DNA of 64,000 nt. It comes from Apostichopus japonicus (Eukaryota > Echinodermata > Holothuroidea > Aspidochirotida > Stichopodidae). The stretch covers positions 10,817,501 to 10,881,500 of the forward strand of contig NC_092566.1 of the NCBI RefSeq assembly GCF_037975245.1, read 5' to 3'. Positions 47,390 through 59,388 of this stretch are shown here, one piece after another (the stretch's first letter is position 1; every line of letters starts with the position of its first letter). Made by a program: the position numbers and the translations under genes. Below the pieces are notes generated by a model. The model made no database searches and had not been told where the DNA came from. It saw only the letters and a list, made by a program, of their open reading frames with translations.

Positions 47390-50300
47390 GATCGTGTCCT
47401 GGGTATGACTCTAAACTACATCCATTAGTGGGGCCTTGACTTGGGAAAGTTGAGGTTTTGGGGAGTGTGGAGCCGCCCCTTAGCCACTATTGCTCCCATG
47501 GGTGCCCTGACCCGGGGCATGAGTACCTGCTTAGGGTCCCAATTATGGGTGAAATAATGTCAGCTCTGCTGCGGGGAGGTGGACCTCGCTAGTCTTGGTC
47601 GACAATTCACCTAAGGGAGTAAACCCTGACAGGAAATCAAAGAGCGGAGCCCCTTTGGGGGCGGTTAGCTGTGTTTTCGTCAACCTACCGGCAAACTCCT
47701 GCAGCCCTGCTGGTGCCAAACGTACTGCTTTCCTTTCCTTTTTGGACCACATCAGTAATGCCGAGAGGGGGATCCTGACGTCTTGGGCAGCCCAGGATTC
47801 CCTTAAACTTTGCCCAGGCTTGCACTCTGGAGAGGCTACTTCAGTGCCGCTGTAAAATAGCGTCAAAAACAACACGGGAGACAGCAGTTACGAGTTATAA
47901 GTCACATACCGATTGGCGTAGGTACAGGCGCTACGGGTTGTCTTCGTCGGTGGGAGGGATCATCGCATTCCATTGGTCAGCTACCGCCCGCTTTAAGCTG
48001 GGCAGCCCCCAGCCAAAACGGTGCTGACCCGCCACAGTCTGCCAACTTCCTTGGGTGCTGGGAGTGTAGGACAAAATCCGAAAACAGACTGTAAATCTTC
48101 GCACCAGGCAAACAAAAAAGAAAAAGAAAGAGTAAACCCCTATTTCGAGTTGCAAGCTGGAATATTCGCACAATGCGCCCTGGCCTCTCAAGGGACCTAC
48201 AGAAAGTTGATGATTCCAGGAAAACGGCCATCATTAATCTAGAGCTGAAGAGACTAAATGTCGACATCGCTGCACTGCAGGAAACAAGACTTGCTTCAAA
48301 TGGCTGCCTCAGGGAAGCAAACTACATCTTTTTCTGGCAGGGGTTAGAGCCCGAGGAACCACGCATTCATGGTGTTGGCTTTGCGATAAAAAAACTCTCT
48401 CCTCAAGTCAGTGGAACCTCCGTCCAGTGGCACAGCCCGCATACTCCGTCTCTCCCTGTCCACTTCTGCAGGACCTGTAAACATCTTCAGCGTTTATGCC
48501 CCACCTTGCCTTCCTCATCAGAGTCAAAAGCCCAGTTCTATGAAGAGCTCAGCAACACCATTAGAGACATTCCAGCCACTGAACATCTTTACCTTCTTGG
48601 TGACTTTAATGCGCGTGTAGGCGCCGACCATTACTCCTGGCCCCGGTGCATGAGGTGCATGGGACATTTTGGCGTGGGGAAGATAAATGAAAATGGACAG
48701 AGACTTCTAGAATTTTGCTCCTACCATGACCTCTGCATCACCAACACATTCTACTCTGTCAAGCCAGCACACAGGGTATCTTGGCGACACCCCAGATCGC
48801 AACACTGGTACCAGCTAGATCTCATTGTGACCCGAAGACCTTCACTAAATTGTGTTTTAACCACACGGACCTACCACAGCCTTGACTGCGATACAGACCA
48901 CTCTCTAGTCTGTAGCAAAGTTAGACTCCTGCCTCGCCACATTTATAAAACGAAGCAGAACACTCAACATCGGTTGAACACTGCAAAGACAGTTATACCA
49001 CACCTATGTGAGCACTTCAACACCTCTATTGAAGAAGCCCTTCAAGACTACCCAGCGGGCAGTGTTGAGGAGAGATGGAACCACATCCGCAATGCTATCT
49101 TCAACTCTGCATTGACAGCCTTCGGCAAAAAGGAGAAGCAAACCCCAGACTGGTTTCAACATAATATGGCAGAATTGGAGCCACTGATTGAGGCCAAAAG
49201 GATTGCACTCACCCTCTACAAGAACATGCCTTCTAGACACAATCTCTGCCAACTTAGGAAAGCTAGGAAAGATACCCAACAAGCTGCCCGACGTTGTGCT
49301 AACAACTACTGGAAGAACCTATGTCAGAACATCCAGCTCTCAGCCGATCGTGGCGACACTCGGGGTATGTATGATGGCATGAAGAAAGCCTTCGGAACCA
49401 CCATCCACAAAGTTGCTCCTTTGAAGTCTGCAGAAGGGGAAACAATAACAGATAGGAGCAAACAAATGAGTCGATGGGCAGAGCATTACCAGGACCTGTA
49501 CTCAAAAGAGAACACTGTGTCAATTGAGGCAATTCACAACACCATACACTTGCCAACTCTGGAAGAGCTCGACAACCCACCCTCTGTAGATAAACTCTGT
49601 CAAGCCATTGACTCACTGGCATGTGGAAAAGCTCCAGGGAAGGATGGCATCCCGCCAGAAGTCATCAAGGCTGGAAAAATACGATACTCATTCACCACCT
49701 GCACTAACTACTCTTACAGTGCTGGGAGGACGGGACTGTGCCTCAAGATATGCGTGACGCTCACATAGTCACTCTCTACAAGAACAAGGGAGACAGAAGT
49801 GATTGTAATAACTATCGCGGTATCTCTCTTCTCAGCATCGTGGGAAAAGCCTTCGCACGAGTCTTACTTAAAAGACTACAGTTACTTGCAGACAGAGTGT
49901 ACCCTGAGGCCCAGTGTGGCTTCAGAGCAGGCAGGTCAACAGTCAACATGGTCTTTTCACTACGCCAGTTGCAGGAGAAATGCCACGAGCAGCAACAACC
50001 ACTTTACATGGCTTTCATTGACCTGACAAAGGCCTTCGACTTGGTCAGCAGGAAAGGTCTCTTCATTCTATTGCAGAAGATCGGATGTCCACCCAAGCTC
50101 CTTCGGCTGATTATATCCTTCCACGAGGACATGCAGGGTACTGCCCAATATGATTGCCAAATGTCAGACCCCTTCCCAATCAAGAGTGGCGTTAAGCAGG
50201 GATGCGTGCTTGCCCCAACACTTTTTCCATCTTCTACTCTTTGCTGCTTTCATACGCCTTCAGAGAGTCCGTGGATGGTATCTTTCTTCACACCAGAAGC

Positions 50301-51385
50301 GATGGCAGCCTGTATAACCTTGCCCGCCTCCGTGCTAAAACCAAAGTGAGGAAGGTTCTGATCAGAGAAATGCTTTTTGCAGATGATGCAGCATTAACAG
50401 CACACTCTGAAACTGCTCTGCAACGACTGGTGGACTGCTTTGCACATGCTTGTGCTGAATTTGGCCTGACTATCAGCATAAAGAAGACTGAGGTGCTTGG
50501 ACAAAATGTGAGCAATATCCCGGTTATCAAACTTGGCAACTCAACACTCAAAGTTGTAGACGAGTTTACCTACTTGGGCTCCACCATCTCAAACAGCCTT
50601 TCACTGGACTCTGAGCTAAACAGGAGGATCGGAAAAGCTGCCTCAGCCATGGCTCGTCTCTCTGCGAGGGTCTGGGAGAACCGCATGCTGACCACCAACA
50701 CTAAGATGCAAGTCTATCAGGCCTGTGTGCTCAGCACTCTCCTCTATGGCAGCGAGGCATGGACGCTCTATTCGCATCAGGAATGCAGACTCAACACTTT
50801 CCACCTGCGCAGCCTCGGGGAAATTCTTGGCATTAAATGGCAAGACCACATCCCAAATACAAGTGTCCTTGAACTTGCAGGCATCCAAAGCATGTATGCA
50901 ATACTCAGCCAAAGGCGCCTACGCTGGCTTGGCCATGTCAGGCGGATGGATGACGGACGTATCCCCAAAGACATCCTGTATGGTGAACTTACAACTGGCT
51001 CCAGACGCACTGGAAGGCCCACTTTGCGTTACAAAGACACCTGCAAACGGGATATGAAGTCAGGATGCATTGACCCTACTAATTGGGAAGCACTAGCCGC
51101 AGATAGAAGCAAGTGGAGAGCAGCTGTCAGGACTGCCGTAAGGCACAGAGAGGAACAGAGGGGAGAGCAGTGGGAGGAAAAGAGGAAAAGACGTCATCAT
51201 AGAGGGATCACCTTGCCTGACAATTCAACCTCTTTTCCAGGTTTTACCTGCAGCACCTGCAACAGAGCCTGTGGCTCAAGAATCGGCTTATTCAGCCACT
51301 CTAAGCGCTGCAACTTCAATAGTGTCTGACCAAGAGTGCAGTTATTCCATCGTCTCGCGAGACGAAAGGTTGCAACAACAAAAAA
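47390..51385 (+). mobile_element. Near full-length LINE with several frameshifts
   Basis: A GC-richer 5' region (47390-48170) precedes an APE endonuclease: DIAALQETRLASNG, LLGDFNARVGAD and CDTDHSLV. Two compensating frameshifts around 48395 and 48500 leave one stretch out of frame. The reverse transcriptase follows: CGKAPGKDGIPPEVIK, a frameshift near 49710, NNYRGISLLSIVGKAF, QCGFRAGRSTV, MAFIDLTKAFDLVS (domain A), SGVKQGCVLAPTLF (domain B), a frameshift near 50220, and MLFADDAALTAH (domain C, FADD catalytic pair). The C terminus has YLGSTIS, LLYGSEAWT, RLRWLGHVRRMDDGRIPKD and a C2H2 finger, CSTCNRACGSRIGLFSHSKRC minus its final residue, with a stop at 51327-51329. The 3' end has a TCGTCTCGCGAGACGA hairpin and an A-rich tail at about 51385. 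This type is widespread in animals; the clade is not assigned. Confidence 0.88.
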
Positions 51386-51393
51386 AGTCATCG

Positions 51394-52196
51394 GTCACGT
51401 GTGTGACATTTATGGTGTGACAATGAAGCCCCAAGTTGAGCATTCAACAAATCTAAATGGACTAATATTTTTAGCAGACTGGTTTGTTATGTGTGTGTGG
51501 CCTGACAACAGTGTAATATGCAAATGAGAAAAGCTCCATCCAGTGAAATTGCAGCAGCACTGTGGACTTGGACTGTTGTTATGTCATGAGTGTGTAGCAT
51601 AACAACAGTGTCATACAAATGAGAAAAGTTTCATGCAATGAAATTGCAGCAGCACCGTGGACTTGGACTGTTGTTGTGTCATGTGTGTTTGGCATGACAA
51701 CAGTGTTATATGCAAATGAGGAAAGCTTCATCCAATGAAATTGCAGCATCCATGAAAATGCCGAATGTCACACACGTGACCCTCCAATTAGAAACAGTAA
51801 AACTGTTTTAAAGTAATTCCTGTGGAACATCAACATCAGTGCTGTTCTGTGGTCATTACTAGTGTCAACATTTGCACTGCAAAAATTGCATACTATGCAA
51901 CGAAAATTCAGAATGTCACACACGTGACCCAACAATGTCACACACGTGACCAGATTTTTTTAGCTTATGTAGTATTATGTTAAATTTTGGAGGTGAAAAA
52001 TTTATTTGAAATGTCTTGTTAGAATGCAAACGAATTTATTTTTTTATTTTTTTTTATTTTGGCTAAGCTATATGGTTTTGTAAAAGAGTCCCCTGGTGCA
52101 TACTTAAGTACTACAATCAACCCAACTTTCTTTACCTAAAAGTAGTAACTTAGTGGTATAGTGCAAATCTCCCCATTTTTCCGTCACACACGTGAC
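51394..52196. promoter_or_regulatory. Cluster of GTCACACACGTGAC motifs (E-box core)
   Basis: The 14-mer or its reverse complement occurs at 51394-51407 (reverse), 51767-51780, 51915-51928, 51937-51950 and 52183-52196, plus 47224-47237 on the far side of the LINE. The CACGTG core is the canonical E-box bound by bHLH factors. Repetition of the full 14-mer in otherwise unrelated flanks is unusual. Whether it is regulatory or part of transposon biology is unknown. Confidence 0.45.
51470..51760. repeat. Tandem repeat of about 96 bp, 2.5-3 copies
   Basis: GAAATTGCAGCAGCAC...TGGACTTGGACTGTTGTT...CAACAGTGT...CAAATGAGAAAAG recurs, with GAAATTGCAG at 51545, 51640 and 51737. It is noncoding. Confidence 0.85.
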
Positions 52197-53312
52197 AGAG
52201 ATTGGCCCATATGATTCATTATACAGTTCTTAGTGCTTAAACATTTCATGTTGATTTATACTGACTACAACACCTTCAAAAAGTTGCATTAGAGTAGTGC
52301 ATGTTTATGTGCACCACCCATCCCGCCCACCAACCAAATTTTGTTGTGACAGAACAAGCCACAATATTTGGAACTTTCTTGTCACTAATCTCATTGTTCC
52401 AGCAATTGTCTCCATGATTTTATTTATATGTGCATCAAGCTAACTTCCTGGTCTTGGTAACAAATGACAAATACAAAAACAAATTCAGTCTTGTTATTGA
52501 TTTGAATTTGAAAATCGAGCAAAGATACGGTGATGCTTAAGTTTAGGCCTTTGATTGTGAATGATCACCATTAACCATCTAACCTAATCTGTGTTGAGTG
52601 TAACCGAGGCTAACTGAGGAAGACTATAGCATGCAATTAGTCTACACTAAGCTTGCTTCAACTAGGCCGAACGTTAAACCTTAATCACTATACCCCTCTA
52701 TGCTTATCGTAGAGCCCACAATTTATCACAAAATATTACTGTACACAATTTTTGTAACATTCTTAATGCTCATCAATCTTGGTTTGAATATAAAAAATTA
52801 ACTGGTTTAGATAATTTGCTTATTATCAAATAATTGCTGTCTGGCCTTCTTCTTGCAGCCAGTTCTAATTTTATTAACAGCTTATTATTGACTTTACTAT
52901 ATGACACCTTTTATAAAGTTGCATTAGAGTGTTCCAACTAAATTTTCGCCCCCAACTTTGCTCTTCGTCATAACCAGGCATGTAACAGCATTTCAAACTT
53001 GTCCCTGATCTCACTGTTTTACCGATTGTAATGTTTAGTATTATTATATTTCTTTTAAGTGTATTAAGAATTACCCACATGATCATTTTACACATTATTG
53101 GTTTTGTAAAATTATGCTAACAAACTAAAACCCTGAAAACAACACTATGCAAATCCAGCAAACAATCTGAAAAACATAACTAACAATAATTCTGGGTCAA
53201 CAAATAACAGTAAAAACAATAGAACTTGAAGAAAAGTTACAAAATTAAATACATCATGCTTGAAGTTTTGCAATTAATACAATGATCTTTTGAGGCAATT
53301 TCCCCTAGTCTT
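52197..53312. other. No gene recognised
   Basis: AT-rich. A phrase AAAGTTGCATTAGAGT recurs at about 52279 and 52918. It may be the 3' flank of the minus-strand exons at 53.3-53.9 kb. Confidence 0.45.
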
Positions 53313-53317
53313 TGCAT

Positions 53318-53540
53318 TGCAGCAGAACATTTTGCAGAAATGTCAGTGTTCCTCTAACTTTGCCGTTATACTGTATGTTGAAAACATAATATGTAGCCAG
53401 CAGGATTAGAACTGCCTCAGGGAAAGATTCTGCAGTGCTGCATTTTTCGTTTTCAGAAATGATTGTTATGTTTGATGGGTCCAGCGGATCCCCAGTGTAT
53501 GTTATGACCAGTGTGTTGATTTCAACATCCGAACTAACCT
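53318..53540 (-). CDS. Likely terminal exon of a gene carried in the CACTG element
   Basis: On the minus strand, an acceptor TGTTTGATAG at about 53541-53550 is followed by about 72 open codons to a TAG near 53312: VSSDVEINTLVITYTGDPLD, then ESFPEAVLILLATYYVFNIQ, YNGKVRGTLTFLQ and VLLQCKD. It resembles the C terminus of uncharacterised animal proteins often found in repetitive DNA (from memory: an acidic/proline lead, a hydrophobic helix with YVFN, then LTFLQ). The helix ILLATYYVF could be a membrane segment or a packed core helix. No function is known to me. Boundaries are accurate to a few bases. Confidence 0.55.
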
Positions 53541-53704
53541 ATCAAACAATAAGATAAATAGGATGAGTAATTCCTGACAACACAGTTTCAAAGGTTAATC
53601 AGCTTCTTGAGAATCACATACACTAAACTTGCATTTGATAATATTACTTGGGAGATGGTTTGAATAAGCATCATTTCTAAGCTAATGAATATTGCGAATG
53701 TTTC

Positions 53705-53858
53705 TATAACTCAGAGTTATCAACCAGAATGTCAAATAACTTAGTGATTACTTGCCAATATGAAGCAACATTGGATGGCAGATTTTCCAACTTCCACCGT
53801 GCTGACCTGATATCACCAGAAGTGCTATTGGCCTTAGTGTATCGATTAATAGGTGCCT
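53705..53858 (-). CDS. Likely internal exon of the same minus-strand gene
   Basis: After an acceptor-like TTATATAG, the minus strand reads PINRYTKANSTSGDIRSARW, KLENLPSNVASYWQ and VITKLFDILVDNSEL before a stop. Possible donors are CAA|GTAATC (about 53747) and CTG|GTTGAT (about 53725). The composition is natural and the exon lies in the correct order and strand relative to the terminal exon at 53318. Upstream exons were not found; they may have been displaced by the LINE at 54.2-56.0 kb. Confidence 0.42.
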
Positions 53859-54201
53859 ATATAACTATAAGAAGGTTGAATTTGAAACTAACTATCATTT
53901 CTTCAGCGATCAACTTTATTAAGACTTGGCTCTAATTGAAGACAAGTGAACCGTGACCTCCATGCAAAACATTCGGGATTTGCTACTTACCAAATGCTAC
54001 CTAAATACTAGGTTGAAGTTTAAGAAACTTCAATTCATGAGATGTGGTGGTAATTAAAGGGTTCAGGCCTTCATGTCTGTTGATCTCAAATGACCTCTGA
54101 CCACAATGAAAAACAGGAAGAACCACCTACTCACCAAGGGTTACCTTGAGTGATCTTTGAATTCAAAGAAAAAATAGGGATCATCTGCTCACCAGGGCTA
54201 T

Positions 54202-55990
54202 CTACATATTACTCTTGAACTGCAAAGGGGACAAGCAGCAACCCCGTGGAACACCAGTGTTATTATCGAGAGTATCACTGTTGACACTGTTACAGCGAAC
54301 AAACTGTGTGCGATCAAACAGGAAATTATAAAGTAGTATAATTACATTGTCACTGACATACGCCCTCATAATGTCCAGTAATTTAGAACAACAAATGGTA
54401 TATATTGAATGCAGAACTGAAGTCCATAAACAAATCCTTGCATAATTACTAGGATTGTCCACATGTTGACGTAGAATAGTGTCCAGAAGCAGGCAGGCAT
54501 CCTCCGTCGATCTGCCACAGCGATATGCGAATTGGTATTTATCCAGAGATTGTATACAGTTCAATATTTCGCTACGAAGAAGTTTCTGGAAACACTTCAT
54601 TAAATCACTGGTTAGTACAATAGGTCTATTATCCTTATTTCCAGTTGGGCGAGATAGTTTCGGTAATGGTATGATCTTGCTCTTTTTTCAATCACAAGGT
54701 ATATAACCAGTTTTAAAACAATGAGTATATAACATGTAAACAACTTGTGCGAGTTCAGAGTGGCAATATTTCAGTAACCATCCGGGAATATTGTCCGGGC
54801 CACATGATGGAGATGCCTTACACGATCTTAGAACGGAAGTGACGTCATCCAGCGTGAAAGGTGGTTTCAGGGTTTCGTCCACTTCTGGGAGGTCGATAGA
54901 TTGTTTTGGTCGTTCGAATCGACAGAAAAACTCGTTTAGGTTACCAGCATCAACAGTTGTGCGATCGGCTTCTATTACAACCCATCATGAGCTTCAATCC
55001 ATTCCACATTTCCTTTGGATTTGTTCATGCCTTGGATATAACTTTATCTTTATATTGCCGTTCGGCAGAACGAATTTTGCTTCTGATCGTATCATAAACT
55101 GTCCGCAGATCAATATTGGTTCCCAGTAATCCATATTTTTCTTTCAGTAGATTTTTAACTTTGTTGTTCATCCATGGGTGATTGTTTGGGTATGTCTTGA
55201 AGTACTTCACCGGCACAGTTGTTTCGATACAAAACTGAAGATATCCCGTAATCAAATTCAAAATGTGATCAAAATCGTTCCAGTCAGTTAAGCAGTTCCA
55301 ATTTGTCGTTTCCAGCATATGACGTAACTTGTCTAATGATTCCTGGTCATTAAACATGAGACGGGATTTGACGACAGGCTTATCCCTTTTGAATTTTGTA
55401 ATATAATCCGGTTTGAGATGAACAGTAGAATGATCCGATCCTCCCAATGGTGGTAACATCGAACACCCATGCAAGTTCTCAATTGAAGTGAAACATTGGT
55501 CCAGAGTCTGATTGCCTCTTGTATGGAGTGTAACTTGCGGAAAAAGGCCCTTCAAAACTTTCCGGTTAAAATCTCCCAATGATATGATAATTCCATCGGG
55601 ATGTTTGGCTTCACAGACCCTAACTACGTCACTGACGGTGTCCAAAGCAACCTCACTGTCTGCACTTGATGGAATGTAAACAACTAAAATGTCTATTGCA
55701 CTGATTTCTCTAGGCAAGAAAAAGGGTCGGCAAATAATTCTTCAAAGTTCCAAGTGTTCAGAGCAAAACGTCTGTTTTATCGAGACGTTATTGCACCATT
55801 TTTTTTATATATCCACGTTATAAGTCCTCCACCCCTGGTTTTCCCGCTTTTACTTGGTTCACGGTCGGCCCTGCATAGATGATAACCCGGTATATTCACC
55901 AAAGTGTCCGGGGTCGAACTTCGTAGCCATGATTCGGTCACTGCAATGATACAGGAATCGCGTATTTTCTGGATCGCTTGAATGTATGCA
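54202..55990 (-). mobile_element. LINE fragment on the minus strand, endonuclease to mid reverse transcriptase
   Basis: Reading leftwards, the endonuclease begins near 55990 (IIAVTESWLRSS, GYHLCRADR) and continues IISLGDFNRKVL and LGGSDHSTVHLK. The reverse transcriptase then gives KASPSCGPDNIPGWLLKYC, IVLTSDLMKCFQKL, YQFAYRCGRSTEDA, a domain A FMDFSSAFN readable in a shifted frame near 54410, and TGVPRGCCLSPLQ (domain B). Sequence stops before the YxDD domain, so the 3' half is missing. Loss of the 3' end is unusual for target-primed insertion and implies a later deletion at about 54200. Confidence 0.82.
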
Positions 55991-56596
55991 CTATGCTTAG
56001 CAGTTATTCAATCTGTACTTTTCTAAATCAAACAACTCTTTCAAAGGCTTTACGTCAACTTACACTTGTGACATGTTGCTTTAGATTCATATTATAATAC
56101 TAGCGGCCGTTCAAGGTGAAGTCCAGTCGTGTCAAGTCTCGTCACATGTGATGGCGAAGCGCTTCTGCGGGAACAAACTATGAAATGTAATAGTCGCCAA
56201 GCGGTGCAGTGATGACAGTATACTGTATATACTGTACTGTACGTATGTAGGTCTAAGGCATTGTGTTAGCGCCTAGCGCGAACGAACCACCCTTTGTGAA
56301 AGAGAATTTATCATTGGCTTAAAGTTTTAATCTTGCATTTGATATCATTTGGGGTTCTTTCTAATTTCTAAGATATGCACCCATTTTCTGGAATACCAAC
56401 TTTGATTCTTTTACATATTTACCAATATTTTTAACCACAGCCATATTCTTGAAAGGCTGCATTCAGTGAATTAATGTAAAGTAGTGTTTTAGGAAATTTG
56501 TTTTAAACTAATGAGAAGTAAGAACACTTCTGAGACGTATAGTATGTCAGTATTCTCATGGTACATGCCTGGCGGCAAACGTAACTTTTATTTCTA
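55991..56596. other. No gene recognised
   Basis: Includes a CpG-containing stretch at 56100-56290 with no open frame. Confidence 0.45.
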
Positions 56597-56935
56597 GTCA
56601 GGGGCGTCGGGGACCAATATTCACGGCGCAAAAAAAAGAAAAGAAAAAAATTAGGACTAAGACAGAAAATGGCAAAAAATAAAGAACCAAAATGAAACAA
56701 GCAAGTAGGCTAAATGTGACTTCTCTGGCATGGCAGGGGTCTTGTTTTCAAGCTCGGGAAGTGCCATATCCTGCAATCTGGGAGGCTTTTTTTATCAAAA
56801 TTGTCTCCATTACGCTATGCGCCAACCATGGTGGCGCGTAGCGTAGTTTGACCTACCAAACATCCCCCGATAATTATGATAGATGGCCACACTCTGATCT
56901 GCCGTACCAACCCCAAATAGCTTCCGACGCCCCTG
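56597..56935. mobile_element. G-rich MITE with AGGGGCGTCGG ends
   Basis: The left end TCAGGGGCGTCGGGGACC is mirrored by the right-end reverse complement ACAGGGGCGTCGGAAGC. The interior includes the GCGCCAACCATGGTGGCGCG palindrome at about 56819-56838 that is shared with the other copies. Confidence 0.65.
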
Positions 56936-57257
56936 TAGTACGAATGAGTACATCATTGTAGAAAATTCTATAGAAGTCACAATGAAAAAAAAATGTTTCA
57001 TTTATGGTCGTCGTTTGAGGGTCAGGCATTGTTATCATTCGTTGTGGAGAAAAATGTATGCCGGCCGTGCGAAAAAGCACAAAACACTTAAACGTACTGA
57101 AGCATGACAAAAAATATTGTTCCAGCTAGCTCAAGCTGTACTTCTAAGAATATTTTGTTAACAAGTGTCTCGAGAAATACTCACGTTTAGGCTCTATCAG
57201 TTTGAATTGTGAGTCAAACCGTCTTCATGGGCCAATCCAGAAGGGGAGGGATTCAGT

Positions 57258-57436
57258 CAAGGGCGGCGGAAGCACTTTTAATCTGTGGGGGGGGGGGGGG
57301 AACCGACATCAAAGGGCACTTTGCAGAAATTCGATTGGACTGATGCAGCCTTATATTTAGTACCCTTTATAACTCTTATTGTATTATCTTATTTGCGTAT
57401 ACACATCACTCCATCAACGCCCCCCCCCCCCCCCTC
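57258..57436. mobile_element. G-rich MITE fragment
   Basis: A GGGCGGCGGAAGC start followed by a 14-G run, then a 14-C run at about 57420. The right terminal repeat is not clear. Confidence 0.4.
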
Positions 57437-57646
57437 AAGGAAAATATGCATACTAGCACTGCAATATCCAATTTGCAAATTGGGAAACAAGGAACAAGTT
57501 TTCTTTTGAGACAAAATGAGGTGAAATCATGCTAGTTGCTAATGTAGGAATCTTCCGAATTAGAGTTTATTTCTTGTTAATATCTTAACAAATTTTTGCC
57601 ATTCGAAATAGCTTTGAGTTTGACCCACAGAAATTCATTAAAAGTC

Positions 57647-57922
57647 AGGGGCGTAGCCAGGATTTGCAAAGTTGTATGCACGACTATGTGAGCGGAGCGC
57701 CACCATCGGTTGGCGCGGAGCGTACAAGAAAATTTTTTGGTTTTACAAACCCCTCAGTGGGCCGGAAACGGCCCTTCCCGAGTGTTCATTCTGGTTCCCT
57801 GGCCTCTTGCTAACTTGAGACACCTCAATTTTTATGTAGAAAAAAGGCACATTTTTAACCTGAGGAAAAGTGGGGGGGCACGTGCCCCCTGTGCCCCCCC
57901 CCCGGTTCCGCCACCCTTGGAT
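57647..57922. mobile_element. G-rich MITE with GGGGCGTAGCC / GGTTCCGCC ends
   Basis: The left end CAGGGGCGTAGCCAGG and the right end CCCCCGGTTCCGCCACCC face each other. Internally AGCGGAGCGCCACCATCGGT and TGGCGCGGAGCGTACAAGAA form the family palindrome. The frame of about 93 codons across it is not a gene. Confidence 0.62.
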
Positions 57923-59182
57923 TCAGTGTTTCGAGAAAATGATCGCAGTAGCTTATATACTTTCCGCAATTTTTGTTTCAACACAAGCTAGCATGCTCGA
58001 GAAAGAGCGGCTTGTCTGAAGTAAAGGGTACCTTCTGATCGATGGGTTGCAAACCCTCACCCCGTCTCACACGCGCCTATGGTTAGACCTATGTAGATCT
58101 TATATAGATAATTGTCTGGGCACGCTAATCGGGTGTTCGTATTTACAGGTGGAGCGCGGCTCCTTATCCGTTCATTACCTCAGGATCATTTTCTCTTTTG
58201 ACTGCATTAATAGTCCTGCCTTATTAAACTTTCACGAAACTTCATATAGGCCTAGCCTACGACTCCATCCATATCCCCTCACCCCCACATAAAAATGTTA
58301 TTATTTTACTAATCACCATGCAGACATTTCCACGGGGAAATTCGGGGATACTCCATATATCTGTACAGTTTGCCGTATATTTCTAACAAGATAGGCTATT
58401 AATAAATATATTTCAAGCTAAACAGCTGGCCTATTGTCGCCCCAATTTGAGGTCTCTTATGGTATCGTCATTTTGAAAGATATTTTGCTCGGTTGTTGGG
58501 ACTTTAGAAATTGGGCCTATAGTCGCCGGGGCAGCTCTGTGTTCCAAAATGTATATGTACTATATGGTGCATACAAATAATGGCGGGTTTAGACCCGAAA
58601 ATACAGAATAATTTCTGGTAGAGCTATATATTAGCCTATGACTAATTACAAGTGTAGAACAAATACAACCCCATGAAGTGTATAAATAGCTCTTATCTTG
58701 TGTGATTCTACCTTCTTATGATACTTCAAAATTAGTGCTGTTGGTGTTATACCCTTTTTGGTTGTAAAATAACATACTAAGAAGGGTTATTTTAAACCTT
58801 GTTACTAAGATATACATAATTCGTGCAAAGTACATATTATGTGGGTAAAAGTACCCTTTTGGTTAAAGAGGACACTTTTTTTGAAAAGTGAGTGTAAATT
58901 AAGCACTGTAAATGTGTAAATGTAAATAAATCATTTTGTCTTATTACACGCAGAGTATGTAAATTTACCCACAAAGATCAGAAATACACAAACCGGCTTT
59001 ACCTCGGGGTATATGTACACGTTTATCGGGTAATGGCCAAGGCAATGGTTATATTTACACTTTGTGATGGTAACTACATTGTGGATGTTTATTATACACT
59101 TTTCAATTAGTGTTTAATAACAATCCATGTGTTAAAATACCTGACAACAGTGTAGAACTATACCCGTATAATTTTTAGAGTG
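57923..59182. other. Right subterminal region of the CACTG element
   Basis: AT-rich sequence with TTTACCC and GGGTAAA words like those of the left end, finishing in the inverted repeat TTTTTAGAGTG. No exon recognised. Confidence 0.5.
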
Positions 59183-59388
59183 TGATCAAGTGTAGGCCTA
59201 ATTGAAAGGTTTGAATCAATCAATTTCGCAACAGGGAAATTTCCGATGGCGTAATGAGCGTTCCCAACGTTGGAAGATATCGATGTCGTGACGAACTCAA
59301 TTCGTATGTATATTTGTGTGTGTTCTCGCGGCACTATATTTCATATCCGTCACAGAGTACGTGAAAACAATTCATACTTATACTCAAT

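Larger units (their letters stand above)
45591..59182. mobile_element. 13.6-kb insertion with CACTG/CACTC inverted ends
   Basis: Copy A has an uninterrupted GAACTTGATCAAG at 35471-35483. In copy B the same site is split as GAACTTG | CACTGTAAAAA...TTTTTAGAGTG | TGATCAAG. The inserted ends are inverted repeats (CACTGTAAAAA and CACTCTAAAAA, one mismatch) and TG is duplicated (45589-45590 and 59183-59184). CACTG/CACTA termini with 2-3-bp duplications are typical of the EnSpm/CACTA superfamily, so that is my best guess; no transposase was recognised. The interior contains nested LINEs (47.4-51.4 kb and 54.2-56.0 kb), MITEs, minisatellites, a repeated GTCACACACGTGAC motif and minus-strand exons. 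Nested insertions account for at least 5.8 kb of the length. Confidence 0.78.

Noticed and set aside
50288-51022. Minus-strand frames over the 48-51 kb LINE
   Set aside because: Shadows of the plus-strand reverse transcriptase reading frame.
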